Shown here in pieces: positions 1-5,858 of a DNA stretch of 29,737 nucleotides. The stretch's first letter is position 1, and each line of letters starts with the position of its first letter. Position numbers and translations under genes: made by a program. This DNA is from RGIG5579 sp045590715 (GTDB taxonomy: Bacteria; Bacillota; Clostridia; Oscillospirales; SIG627). The notes under the pieces are model-generated. The model was given only the letters and a program-made list of their open reading frames with translations, had not been told where the DNA came from and did no database searches. The stretch covers positions 1 to 29,737 of the forward strand of contig JAZNRO010000117.1 in the NCBI GenBank assembly GCA_045590715.1, given 5' to 3'.

Positions 1-8
1 AGTCATAA

Positions 9-27
9 CCACCGGCCGTGCCGGTGG
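9..27. repeat. IS200 right-end hairpin (distal to tnpA stop)
   Basis: An 8-bp perfect stem CCACCGGC/GCCGGTGG with loop CGT. It lies about 100 nt beyond the tnpA stop codon and resembles the hairpin at 708-728, so it is read as the right end recognised by TnpA as single-stranded DNA. Confidence 0.65.
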
Positions 28-34
28 CTTGCAC

Positions 35-129
35 AAGCCCCCTTAGGGCATAATGCCGGCAGAGCCTATAGGCTCGCCGAAAGATTCGCCAACCGCGAAA
101 TTTTCACCGGCTTGCCCCTAAAGGGGCTT
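35..129. other. Strongly structured 3' segment of the IS
   Basis: Between the tnpA stop and the end hairpin the sequence can fold into one branched structure. The outer arms AAGCCCC..TTAGGG (35-48) and CCCTAA.GGGGCTT (116-129) pair with one mismatch, followed by GCCGG (55-59) with CCGGC (107-111). Inside is a perfect palindrome, GAGCCTATAGGCTC (62-75). The alternative local hairpin GCCCC/GGGGC (114-127) competes with the long stem. It could be a transcript-end structure for tnpA or a single-stranded DNA fold used in transposition; nothing here decides between them. Confidence 0.4.
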
Positions 130-131
130 TG

Positions 132-608
132 TTATTTGCCTTCTTTTACCGGCTCACCCGTAAACGGGTCTATATACTCTTTTATGCTTAACTGTTCGTA
201 AGCGTGGTCTTCTTGCAGTTGGTTTCTTATATACTGCTCTATCGCCTTTTTGTTTCTGCCTACTGTATCCACGTAGTACCCTCTACACCAAAAGTGTCTG
301 TTCCCATATTTGTATTTCATATTTGCATACTTCTCAAATATCATCAGACTACTTTTTCCTTTTAGATATCCCATTATTTGGGCTACACTATACTTCGGTG
401 GAATTGATACCAACATATGTATATGGTCTTTACATGCTTCTGCTTCTAGGATCTCTACTTGTTTGTATTCACACAATTTTCTCAACATCAATCCTATATC
501 TTGTTTTATCTTTCCGTATATCACCTGTCTTCTATACTTCGGCGCAAATACGATATGATACTTGCAATTCCACCTTGTGTGTGCTAAACTTTCATTATCA
601 AGTTTCAC
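132..608 (-). CDS. tnpA: IS200/IS605-family transposase TnpA (Y1, HUH)
   Basis: A 158-residue single-domain Y1 transposase, the usual family length. The HUH metal-binding motif is H62-I-H64 in DHIHMLV, and the catalytic tyrosine is Tyr126 in the C-terminal helix (AIEQYIRNQ). Such enzymes act as dimers on single-stranded DNA, cutting and rejoining next to the end hairpins (known for IS608/ISDra2). Translation starts at a GTG with GGAGG nine to ten bases upstream. That ribosome site lies in the 3' arm of a 12-bp inverted repeat (617-628/662-673), so initiation is probably repressed by the leader, as described for IS200. The reading frame is intact, so the element may be active. Confidence 0.93.
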   Translation of the reverse strand: MKLDNESLAHTRWNCKYHIVFAPKYRRQVIYGKIKQDIGLMLRKLCEYKQVEILEAEACKDHIHMLVSIPPKYSVAQIMGYLKGKSSLMIFEKYANMKYKYGNRHFWCRGYYVDTVGRNKKAIEQYIRNQLQEDHAYEQLSIKEYIDPFTGEPVKEGK

Positions 609-616
609 GGCTTGAT

Positions 617-673
617 TCCTCCTTTTGTTCTTTTTGCGGTTGGCGAACCTGCTTTTAGTTTACAAAAGGAGGA
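617..673 (-). promoter_or_regulatory. tnpA leader stem masking the Shine-Dalgarno site
   Basis: TCCTCCTTTTGT (617-628) and ACAAAAGGAGGA (662-673) are perfect 12-bp inverted repeats separated by 33 nt. In the tnpA mRNA the 3' arm is the ribosome-binding site (AAAAGGAGGA) and the 5' arm is its exact complement, so the SD would be buried in a stem. IS200 elements are known to repress tnpA translation by a leader structure; this fits that design. Confidence 0.65.
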
Positions 674-707
674 TTATTTTTTCAACGCATAGCTAAAGCT
701 TTTTCGT

Positions 708-728
708 ACCACCAGCACTGCTGGTGGT
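708..728. repeat. IS200 left-end hairpin (upstream of tnpA)
   Basis: A perfect 9-bp stem, ACCACCAGC/GCTGGTGGT, with a 3-nt loop. It lies about 100 nt upstream of the tnpA start and is related to the hairpin at 9-27, so it is read as the left end of the element. Confidence 0.65.
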
Positions 729-744
729 TTCCTTTATACAATAA

Positions 745-779
745 AAGCCCGGTGAAAATTTCATCGGGCTTCTTTTTTT
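745..779 (+). terminator. Rho-independent terminator next to the IS
   Basis: AAGCCCGGTGAA pairs with TTCATCGGGCTT (one G-T wobble) and is followed by TTTTTTT. The T-tract is on the plus strand, so it ends rightward transcription from beyond the left window edge. The IS therefore seems to have inserted between an upstream gene and its terminator. Confidence 0.75.
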
Positions 780-807
780 GCCTTTTTGAAAAAGACTTTT
801 AAATTTT

Positions 808-835
808 GAATATTTTATCCTTTCATGGCAACAAT
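808..835 (+). promoter_or_regulatory. Sigma-F/G-like forespore promoter for spoIIQ
   Basis: GGCAACAAT at 827-835 matches the sigma-F -10 pattern GGnnAnAMT at every fixed position. GAATA at 808-812 is one base from the GYATA -35 pattern, with a 14-bp spacer. It sits 37 bp before the ATG at 872, and B. subtilis spoIIQ is sigma-F dependent. The assignment is by eye only. Confidence 0.5.
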
Positions 836-871
836 AAAATCACAAAACAAATCCACGAAAGGAAAAATAAA

Positions 872-1591
872 ATGGCAAAACAAATGAAAAAAAGAAATAC
901 TGCTGGCGGGGGCTTATACATAGCCCTGGCTATTTGCGTACTATCCGTTATTTGTATCGGAGTTTACAGCGCTGTTATCAATATTTTTGACACCTCTTCT
1001 CTCAATGAACCGGCAAAAAATGATGGCAAAGCGCCTAGTGTCATCACCACTCCCAGTACCTCCACCAAGAAACCCACCACCACTACAAAGCCCCAGGTAA
1101 CCGAAAAGCCCCAGGTAAACGCCGGTGCGGACAACAAGGAAGAAAGCGATCAGAACGTGAACGCTTCTCCCATCGCACCCACCTATACCATGCCCGTAGC
1201 GGGAGACGTATCCAAAGGCTTCTCAAACGATATTTTAGTCTACTCTGAAACCATGAACGATTACAGAGTTCACAACGGCACCGACCTTGCCGCCGCGGTA
1301 GGAACCCCCGTAAAGGCCTTTACCGCCGGTGTGGTAGAATCCATTCACGAAGACCCTCTGATGGGCTATACCGTAGTTATTGACCACGGAAACGGCGTAA
1401 AGAGCAGCTACGCAGGTCTTTCCGATTCCTTCCCGGAAGGCCTTGAGGCGGGCAGTCAGGTAAAAGAAGGCCAGGTCATCGGCGGAGTTGGCGAAAGCTG
1501 TCTGATCGAATGCGCCCAGGAACCTCATCTTCATTTTGAGGTATGTGTAAACGAGGCCTTTGTAGACCCTATGAGTTATTTTGCAGAATAA
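872..1591 (+). CDS. spoIIQ: SpoIIQ-like LytM (M23) forespore membrane protein
   Basis: A 239-residue protein with one N-terminal membrane segment (about 15-34), a Thr/Pro/Lys-rich linker containing a KPQV repeat (about 45-105), and a C-terminal LytM/M23 domain. Zinc and catalytic residues are intact: H134-xxx-D138 (HNGTD) and H219-L-H221 (HLHFEV). The pattern VYSETMNDYRVHNGTD and EDPLMGYTVVIDHG fits clostridial SpoIIQ more than general M23 hydrolases. SpoIIQ binds SpoIIIAH, encoded at 15269-15922 here. The start at 872 has AAAGGAA upstream; a longer TTG start at 806 would place the forespore-like promoter inside the gene. It is followed by its own terminator, so it is monocistronic. A generic M23 peptidase remains possible. 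Confidence 0.75.
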   Translation: MAKQMKKRNTAGGGLYIALAICVLSVICIGVYSAVINIFDTSSLNEPAKNDGKAPSVITTPSTSTKKPTTTTKPQVTEKPQVNAGADNKEESDQNVNASPIAPTYTMPVAGDVSKGFSNDILVYSETMNDYRVHNGTDLAAAVGTPVKAFTAGVVESIHEDPLMGYTVVIDHGNGVKSSYAGLSDSFPEGLEAGSQVKEGQVIGGVGESCLIECAQEPHLHFEVCVNEAFVDPMSYFAE

Positions 1592-1596
1592 ATTTT

Positions 1597-1622
1597 AAAA
1601 GCAGGAGAAATCCTGCTTTTTT
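1597..1622 (+). terminator. Terminator of spoIIQ
   Basis: AAAAGCAGGA/TCCTGCTTTT with a GAAA tetraloop and a T-tract, starting a few bases after the spoIIQ stop. Confidence 0.9.
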
Positions 1623-1627
1623 CTTTC

Positions 1628-1654
1628 ACCTTTTCTTCCTTTGTGCATAAGATA
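1628..1654 (+). promoter_or_regulatory. Sigma-K-like promoter for the Cys-rich gene
   Basis: The sequence reads AC (1628-1629), 16 bp, then CATAAGATA (1646-1654), which fits the late mother-cell pattern AC-N16-CATAnnnTA and even has the preferred G before CATA. The expected transcript start is about 25 bp before the start codon. The same GCATAAGATACT word occurs upstream of spoIIIAA. Confidence 0.5.
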
Positions 1655-1686
1655 CTAGTGAGTGAAAAAATCAAAGGAGGCTTCTT

Positions 1687-2502
1687 ATGCACGACTTGTT
1701 GAAAGGGGCAAGGTGTGGCGGTATGGACGGTGCTTGCTGTATTGATACATACCGCATTTACGATTCCTGCCGAAACCAGGAATGTCTGGAGGATATGAGA
1801 GTCCTGGTTACCGGAGAAGGTCAAAGGATCCTAGACTCCGCTTCCGCAATCCGTATCAAATCCACAAATATTTTATGGGCAAAGATCGACACCGAAGAAA
1901 TGCCCTTTAACAAAGGCTATTTTCAAATCAATATCCGTTACTTTTTCCACTGTGTTCTGGACTGCTGTACCGGTCTCGGTACCGGCCAGGACGTAGCCGG
2001 ACTTTGTGTGTGGGATAAAAGCGTACTGCTTTACGGCGGTGAAGGAAACGTATCCATTTTCAAATCCGACGTACTGCCCGATTCTTTCTGTCCTGCCACC
2101 ATTCCCCCGGTACACCAGAGTACCAATCTTCCCAGAGCGGTAGTAGAAACCGCCGCTCCCGTAGCTCTTCGCTTAAACGTATGCGATCAATCCAGCGCCC
2201 AGAATTTCGGCCTTTGCCTAATGGAAGCAGACTGTATTCCCGAAAATATTGCCGCTTGTTTTGAAGGCACCTTCTCCCGGGATAACGGCGGAAATAAGGT
2301 ATGCTTCGTTTCCCTGGGGCTTTTCTCCCTGGTACGGATGGAGCGCCCCGCACAGCTGGTAATTCCCGCTTGCGACAGCTGTATCCCCAGTGAAAAGAAC
2401 ACTTGCGAACTCCCCTACACAGACCCCTGCGCCCTATTCCGTTCAATGGAATTTCCCGTCAACGAATTTTACCCTGAAATGAAAGAGGGCTGCGGAGAGT
2501 AG
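1687..2502 (+). CDS. Cys-rich protein of unknown function, likely spore-associated
   Basis: A 271-residue protein with no signal peptide or membrane helix that I can see. It is rich in cysteine: CGGMDGACC near the N-terminus, YDSCRNQECLEDMRV around residues 25-39, FHCVLDCC near the middle, and further pairs toward the C-terminus, which ends EGCGE. I believe related proteins occur in spore-forming Clostridia without an assigned role, but cannot name a family from memory with certainty. The start has AAAGGAGG six bases upstream. A sigma-K-like promoter and the sporulation neighbours suggest a late mother-cell product such as a disulfide-crosslinked coat protein; that is inference. Confidence 0.7.
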   Translation: MHDLLKGARCGGMDGACCIDTYRIYDSCRNQECLEDMRVLVTGEGQRILDSASAIRIKSTNILWAKIDTEEMPFNKGYFQINIRYFFHCVLDCCTGLGTGQDVAGLCVWDKSVLLYGGEGNVSIFKSDVLPDSFCPATIPPVHQSTNLPRAVVETAAPVALRLNVCDQSSAQNFGLCLMEADCIPENIAACFEGTFSRDNGGNKVCFVSLGLFSLVRMERPAQLVIPACDSCIPSEKNTCELPYTDPCALFRSMEFPVNEFYPEMKEGCGE

Positions 2503-2506
2503 ATAC

Positions 2507-2540
2507 AAAGAGCAGAAGTAAATTCTTCTGCTCTTTTTTT
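2507..2540 (+). terminator. Terminator of the Cys-rich gene
   Basis: AAAGAGCAGAAG/CTTCTGCTCTTT with a 6-nt loop and a run of T, directly after the stop codon. Confidence 0.9.
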
Positions 2541-2573
2541 CTTTTTCCTCTGATTTTGGGAAGATTTTTTCTA

Positions 2574-2602
2574 TTGACAAAGAAGAAAAGCTTATGTATA
2601 CT
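2574..2602 (+). promoter_or_regulatory. Sigma-A promoter of the small lipoprotein
   Basis: TTGACA (2574-2579), a 17-bp spacer, then TATACT (2597-2602): a near-consensus vegetative promoter 38 bp before the start codon. It indicates vegetative expression, unlike the sporulation genes on either side. Confidence 0.8.
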
Positions 2603-2640
2603 ATATTTAGATATTTTACATAGAAATAAGAGGTAATCTT

Positions 2641-2838
2641 ATGAAAAGAATTCTTCCCATTTTGCTGGTCGTTGTACTGATGCTTTTGACCTTCGTTTCC
2701 TGCGCACCCAAAAGTGAAAATCCCACCACTACGGAAGAAGCTCCCAAGGCTGAAGTGAAAAAGACTACCACTTCCAAAAAAATTGATATCGGAATCGATG
2801 CAAAAGACGAAGGCTGGGCCTACTGGAACCAGTTCTAA
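2641..2838 (+). CDS. Small lipoprotein of unknown function
   Basis: A 65-residue protein with a lipoprotein signal peptide: MKR, a hydrophobic stretch, then the lipobox FVSC with the lipidated cysteine near residue 21. The mature part is about 45 residues, begins with a Thr/Glu/Lys-rich stretch and ends in a short acidic/aromatic tail (DEGWAYWNQF). It contains no recognised domain. A near-consensus promoter and a terminator of its own make it a monocistronic unit. It could be a surface-exposed small lipoprotein; I do not recognise it. Confidence 0.75.
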   Translation: MKRILPILLVVVLMLLTFVSCAPKSENPTTTEEAPKAEVKKTTTSKKIDIGIDAKDEGWAYWNQF

Positions 2839-2851
2839 TCCCCCGCATTTC

Positions 2852-2876
2852 AAAGCCGACTCTTTGTCGGCTTTTT
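2852..2876 (+). terminator. Terminator of the small lipoprotein
   Basis: AAAGCCGAC/GTCGGCTTT with a TCTTT loop, followed by TT G TTTTTT. Confidence 0.88.
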
Positions 2877-2913
2877 GTTTTTTAACCTTCATTTCAAAAA
2901 GGAGTTTGAAGCA

Positions 2914-3285
2914 ATGAAAAATATTTTCAAAAACGTCCTTTGTATCTCTTTGTCATTTTTATTTGTTTTTTCTCTCTTCCTTATATCTCTCCCGGCTTTT
3001 GCCGAAAGCAGTGAAAACACACTTTTAGGCGATGCCAATGAAGACGGCAAAGTGAATAATAAAGACCTTGTCATGATCCAGCGTTTTATCAATTCCTGGG
3101 GCAACAAGATCAATGAAACTGCCGCTGACTACAATGAAGACGGCAAGATCAATAACAAGGATCTTGTGATGATCCAGCGTTTTATCAACGGCTGGTTTGA
3201 TACCCCCGAAGAGCCGGAAGGCGGAGGAAATGAAAGCGGCGGAAACGGTCCCGTGGAACTGCCGGAAGACAATTTTAAAGACTAA
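2914..3285 (+). CDS. Small secreted dockerin (type I) protein
   Basis: A 123-residue protein with a signal peptide (residues 1-30, ending PAFA) and two calcium-binding dockerin repeats: LGDANEDGKVNNKDLVMIQRFI (about 38-59) and DYNEDGKINNKDLVMIQRFI (about 72-91). The duplicated 22-residue F-hand units keep the Asp/Asn ligand positions. A Gly/Glu-rich tail follows. Dockerins bind cohesins on scaffold or surface proteins, but here there is no catalytic or carbohydrate-binding module, which is unusual. The start chosen is the ATG at 2914, nine bases after GGAG; an upstream TTG start would only add residues before the signal peptide. A terminator separates it from the lipoprotein gene before it. 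Confidence 0.85.
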   Translation: MKNIFKNVLCISLSFLFVFSLFLISLPAFAESSENTLLGDANEDGKVNNKDLVMIQRFINSWGNKINETAADYNEDGKINNKDLVMIQRFINGWFDTPEEPEGGGNESGGNGPVELPEDNFKD

Positions 3286-3291
3286 AACGAT

Positions 3292-3326
3292 AAAAAAGAA
3301 ACCTGCAAAAGCAGGTTTCTTTTTTT
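3292..3326. terminator. Bidirectional terminator, dockerin gene / SPOCS gene
   Basis: AAAAAAGAAACCTGC/GCAGGTTTCTTTTTT with an AAAA loop lies between two convergent genes and has A- and T-tracts suited to both directions. Confidence 0.9.
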
Positions 3327-3341
3327 AGCAAATGCTTTTAT

Positions 3342-4955
3342 TTAGCGAATGACTTTCAGGAATACGGGAAGAGCTTCTTCCTTGATCTCGTTTTCCGCTT
3401 TCAGTTTGGCGGGAGAGATATGATAACGCTTGGCAAGGCTCCAAAGGTCTTCGCCCTCTTCCGGATAAACGAAAAGTACACTTTCTTCGTTTTCCCCATA
3501 CACTTCCCCTCTCTCAAGACTGCTTACCAAGGTAAAGCTTTCTCTTGAGAATACCATCATACTGCCGTCCAGGTCCATACGAATACGAAGGCTTTCGCCG
3601 TCAGGCTCCAGCTCCAGGCTTCTGGCGCCGCCCAAAAGTTCAATGCGGCAAGCCTTGTTTTCGGGGATCTGAATGGCGCCGGAAGGCAGTTCGCATTTGA
3701 AATCAAAACTGTCTTCGTAGTTTTTCATTTCATCTTTTTCGTCGATGCCGATAAAGGTAAACTTGCATTTTCCTTCCAAAAAGATCTTGCCTTCATCTAG
3801 ATAGCAGTTTTTAAATTCTGCCATGGAACGAATGCCTTCTGCCCGGAAGATACTGGGGGCGGAAAGAGGAATCTGATCTCTTACGGTGACGGAAAAGTCC
3901 GTTACGCCTAGAATTTCTTCTGCTTCCATCTTTTCGTTTTCCATATTGAGAGCGCAGGTAGTGGAAAAAGCATCCCGCAGCACGGTACACTCTTCATTTT
4001 CAAAGACCTGCACCTGGCAGGAAAGTCCGATCTCAAAGACGATATTCTTATTTTCCCCTTCTTCGTTTACCTCAACGCTTGCTCTCAAAAATTCCGATTT
4101 CATCTGCACAGAGCAAAACTGTCCGCTTTGAACCCCGGGGATACCGATACGCTTTTGAAATTCGATGGGCTGATAGAAGCCGGTAAAAAGATCCTCTTCC
4201 TGGGCAGTATAGCTTAAATTCAGATCGCACTTACCGGTAAAAGAGATGCCGCCGTTTTCGCAAATGGCATTCTGGGCAAAAAAGCCTGCATCCATCTGGC
4301 AGATCTCTCCTACGGGAAGATAGGCCTTGGGAAGTGTGATGGTTTCTGTAAACACCATTTCTTCCTCGTGGGTGGCAAAAAGTTTGGCAAGGCGGATCTT
4401 TTTGCCCCTGGTTTCAATATCCTCCCCCAGTTTTTCCGGATAGAAGGAAAGACTGCGGTTGTGCTTTGCATCAAGCTGGATCATCACATCGCATCTCGCG
4501 CTGATCTTACGGGGCCCCTGAAGCTTTACCACTTCCCCTTCCTGGGAAAGCTCCGTGAAGATCAAAAGTTCGCTGGGGTCAAAGGTATCACCCTCATAAG
4601 GGATCTTAAAGGTGTAGGAGAAATTCTCCCGGGACAGGAAGGAGGACACACAGCCCTTTTCTCCCCCGCGATCCGTCAGATACAGAATTTGGAAGGCTAC
4701 GATGCCGTCCAGCTCGCAAACAAGGCTTTGTCCCCGAAGATATACGTTTTTTTTGGTGACCCGGGACGTAGTATCCATACGGATAATGCGCTGGGCCTCC
4801 TCCTTATATTCGGGCAAAATGATCTCGCAGTCTACTCTGCTTCTGCCTTCTCCACGATACAGATCGCTTAATTTTTGCTGAAATTCTCTTTGAAACAATT
4901 CCTCTGCCACTGTTTTCTCCGTTCTCGGTGGCTTCAAATTTTGCTGTACCGCCAC
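3342..4955 (-). CDS. SPOCS (DUF3794) and LysM domain protein
   Basis: A protein of about 537 residues with three SPOCS-like (DUF3794) segments, around residues 30-120, 205-290 and 380-460, and a C-terminal LysM domain (about 493-537; YPEEGEDLWSLAKRYHISPAKLKAEN). SPOCS domains occur in spore coat and cortex-associated proteins such as SpoVID, and LysM binds peptidoglycan, so a role at the spore surface or cortex is likely. There is no signal peptide, in keeping with deposition from the mother-cell cytoplasm. The annotated GTG start has no good ribosome site; a GTG at 4910 is preceded by GGAG and is an alternative. The gene lies 54 bp after sigK and has a sigma-E-like promoter of its own. Confidence 0.85.
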   Translation of the reverse strand: MAVQQNLKPPRTEKTVAEELFQREFQQKLSDLYRGEGRSRVDCEIILPEYKEEAQRIIRMDTTSRVTKKNVYLRGQSLVCELDGIVAFQILYLTDRGGEKGCVSSFLSRENFSYTFKIPYEGDTFDPSELLIFTELSQEGEVVKLQGPRKISARCDVMIQLDAKHNRSLSFYPEKLGEDIETRGKKIRLAKLFATHEEEMVFTETITLPKAYLPVGEICQMDAGFFAQNAICENGGISFTGKCDLNLSYTAQEEDLFTGFYQPIEFQKRIGIPGVQSGQFCSVQMKSEFLRASVEVNEEGENKNIVFEIGLSCQVQVFENEECTVLRDAFSTTCALNMENEKMEAEEILGVTDFSVTVRDQIPLSAPSIFRAEGIRSMAEFKNCYLDEGKIFLEGKCKFTFIGIDEKDEMKNYEDSFDFKCELPSGAIQIPENKACRIELLGGARSLELEPDGESLRIRMDLDGSMMVFSRESFTLVSSLERGEVYGENEESVLFVYPEEGEDLWSLAKRYHISPAKLKAENEIKEEALPVFLKVIR

Positions 4956-4976
4956 CGTTTTATATTTAGCACTACC

Positions 4977-5005
4977 AATCTATTCCAAAATCCTTTGGAA
5001 TATGT
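4977..5005 (-). promoter_or_regulatory. Possible sigma-E promoter with internal palindrome
   Basis: On the minus strand ACATATT (-35), 14 bp, AATAGATT (-10) resembles the early mother-cell sigma-E pattern (KMATATT, CATACAnT) with mismatches. The perfect inverted repeat TATTCCAAA/TTTGGAATA (4981-5002) overlaps it, just after the sigK stop. The palindrome has no T-tract, so it is an imperfect terminator or an operator. Confidence 0.35.
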
Positions 5006-5009
5006 CCCT

Positions 5010-5711
5010 TTAAATATAATTCCGGGGCTTTTCCATAAAAACGCGAATCTTCTGGAGGGCCGCTTTTTCCAATCTTGATACGTAAGATCGGGAAATATCC
5101 ATCTTTTTTGCTACCTCTCTTTGCGTGAGGGGTTTATTCCCGCAAAGGCCGAAACGAAGACACACGATTTGCTTTTCCCGATCGTTTAACAGATTTTTCA
5201 CCGCGTAAAGGGCAAGGCCCATTTTCCCCTTCAGTTCGATCTCTTCCACGATTCTGTCTTCTACCCGCATCACGTCAAAAATGGTTAAGGGGTTTCCGTC
5301 TTTATCCACCTCGATGGCTTCGGAAAGACTGGTTTCCACAGAAAACTTTTTTTGAGAACGAAAATACATTAAAATTTCATTTTGCACGCATTTTCCGGCA
5401 TACGTAGCAAAACGATTGCCGAAGGAGGGCTGGAAGGAATCAATGGCCTTAATAAGGCCGATGGTACCCACGGAGATCAGATCTTCCTGGTCCCGGATAT
5501 CGCAATCGTATTTTTTGATGATATGCGCAACCAGGCGAAGATTGTGTTCGATAAGCTTTTCACGGGCGGTCATATCTCCTTCTTCCATTTTTACAAAAAG
5601 CGCTTCTTCCTCCTCTTTCTCCAGTGCCGGAGGAAAGGATGACGCCCCGGCGACTCGCAGACAAAGAAAAACGAAGCGGCATAGATAGGCCGAACAAAGT
5701 CCAAACAGCAT
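5010..5711 (-). CDS. sigK: RNA polymerase sporulation sigma factor SigK (pro-form)
   Basis: A 233-residue sigma-70-family factor with regions 2 and 4 and no region 1.1 or 3. EHNLRLVAHIIKKY (55-68), DLISVGTIGLIKAIDSF (77-93), DKDGN, and DISRSYVSRLEKAAL (205-219) fit SigK better than SigE. Residues 1-26 are a hydrophobic pro-sequence (LFGLCSAYLCRFVFLCLRV), so the protein is probably made as inactive pro-SigK and cut by an SpoIVFB-type intramembrane protease, as in Bacillus. C. difficile SigK lacks this segment. The gene is uninterrupted, with no skin-type prophage. AAAGGA lies about 12 bases before the ATG. SigK would drive late mother-cell coat genes. Confidence 0.88.
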   Translation of the reverse strand: MLFGLCSAYLCRFVFLCLRVAGASSFPPALEKEEEEALFVKMEEGDMTAREKLIEHNLRLVAHIIKKYDCDIRDQEDLISVGTIGLIKAIDSFQPSFGNRFATYAGKCVQNEILMYFRSQKKFSVETSLSEAIEVDKDGNPLTIFDVMRVEDRIVEEIELKGKMGLALYAVKNLLNDREKQIVCLRFGLCGNKPLTQREVAKKMDISRSYVSRLEKAALQKIRVFMEKPRNYI

Positions 5712-5797
5712 TGATCCAAATATCCTTTCTTGTGATAATGTAATATATGAAACGGGAGGAAAAAAAGACTTGTACCAAAGGAAAATCCGCTTCGCTC

Positions 5798-5826
5798 TTG
5801 ATTTTAGGGCGCATATATTGTAAAAT
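5798..5826 (+). promoter_or_regulatory. Sigma-A promoter of ppx/gppA
   Basis: TTGATT (5798-5803), 17 bp, TAAAAT (5821-5826), 32 bp before the ATG at 5859. Confidence 0.6.
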
Positions 5827-5858
5827 AATGGGGAGAATAAGAAAAGGAATTTTATATT

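Larger units (their letters stand above)
1..735 (-). mobile_element. IS200-type insertion sequence (single tnpA, hairpin ends)
   Basis: The element carries only a Y1 (HUH) transposase on the minus strand and no tnpB. Each side has a subterminal hairpin: CCACCGGC/GCCGGTGG with a CGT loop at 9-27, and ACCACCAGC/GCTGGTGGT with an ACT loop at 708-728. The two are related in sequence, as expected for the left and right ends of IS200/IS605 elements, which have no terminal inverted repeats. The exact cleavage points are not visible; the left edge may lie just outside the window and the right edge probably falls in about 729-744. A rho-independent terminator (745-779) directly follows the right end. 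Confidence 0.75.

Noticed and set aside
786..816. Sigma-A promoter TTGAAA/TATTTT before spoIIQ
   Set aside because: The 19-bp spacer is too long and the forespore-type pattern fits better.
5010..5711. SigE instead of SigK
   Set aside because: EHNLRLVAHIIKKY and SRSYVSRLEK fit SigK, and no spoIIGA lies upstream.
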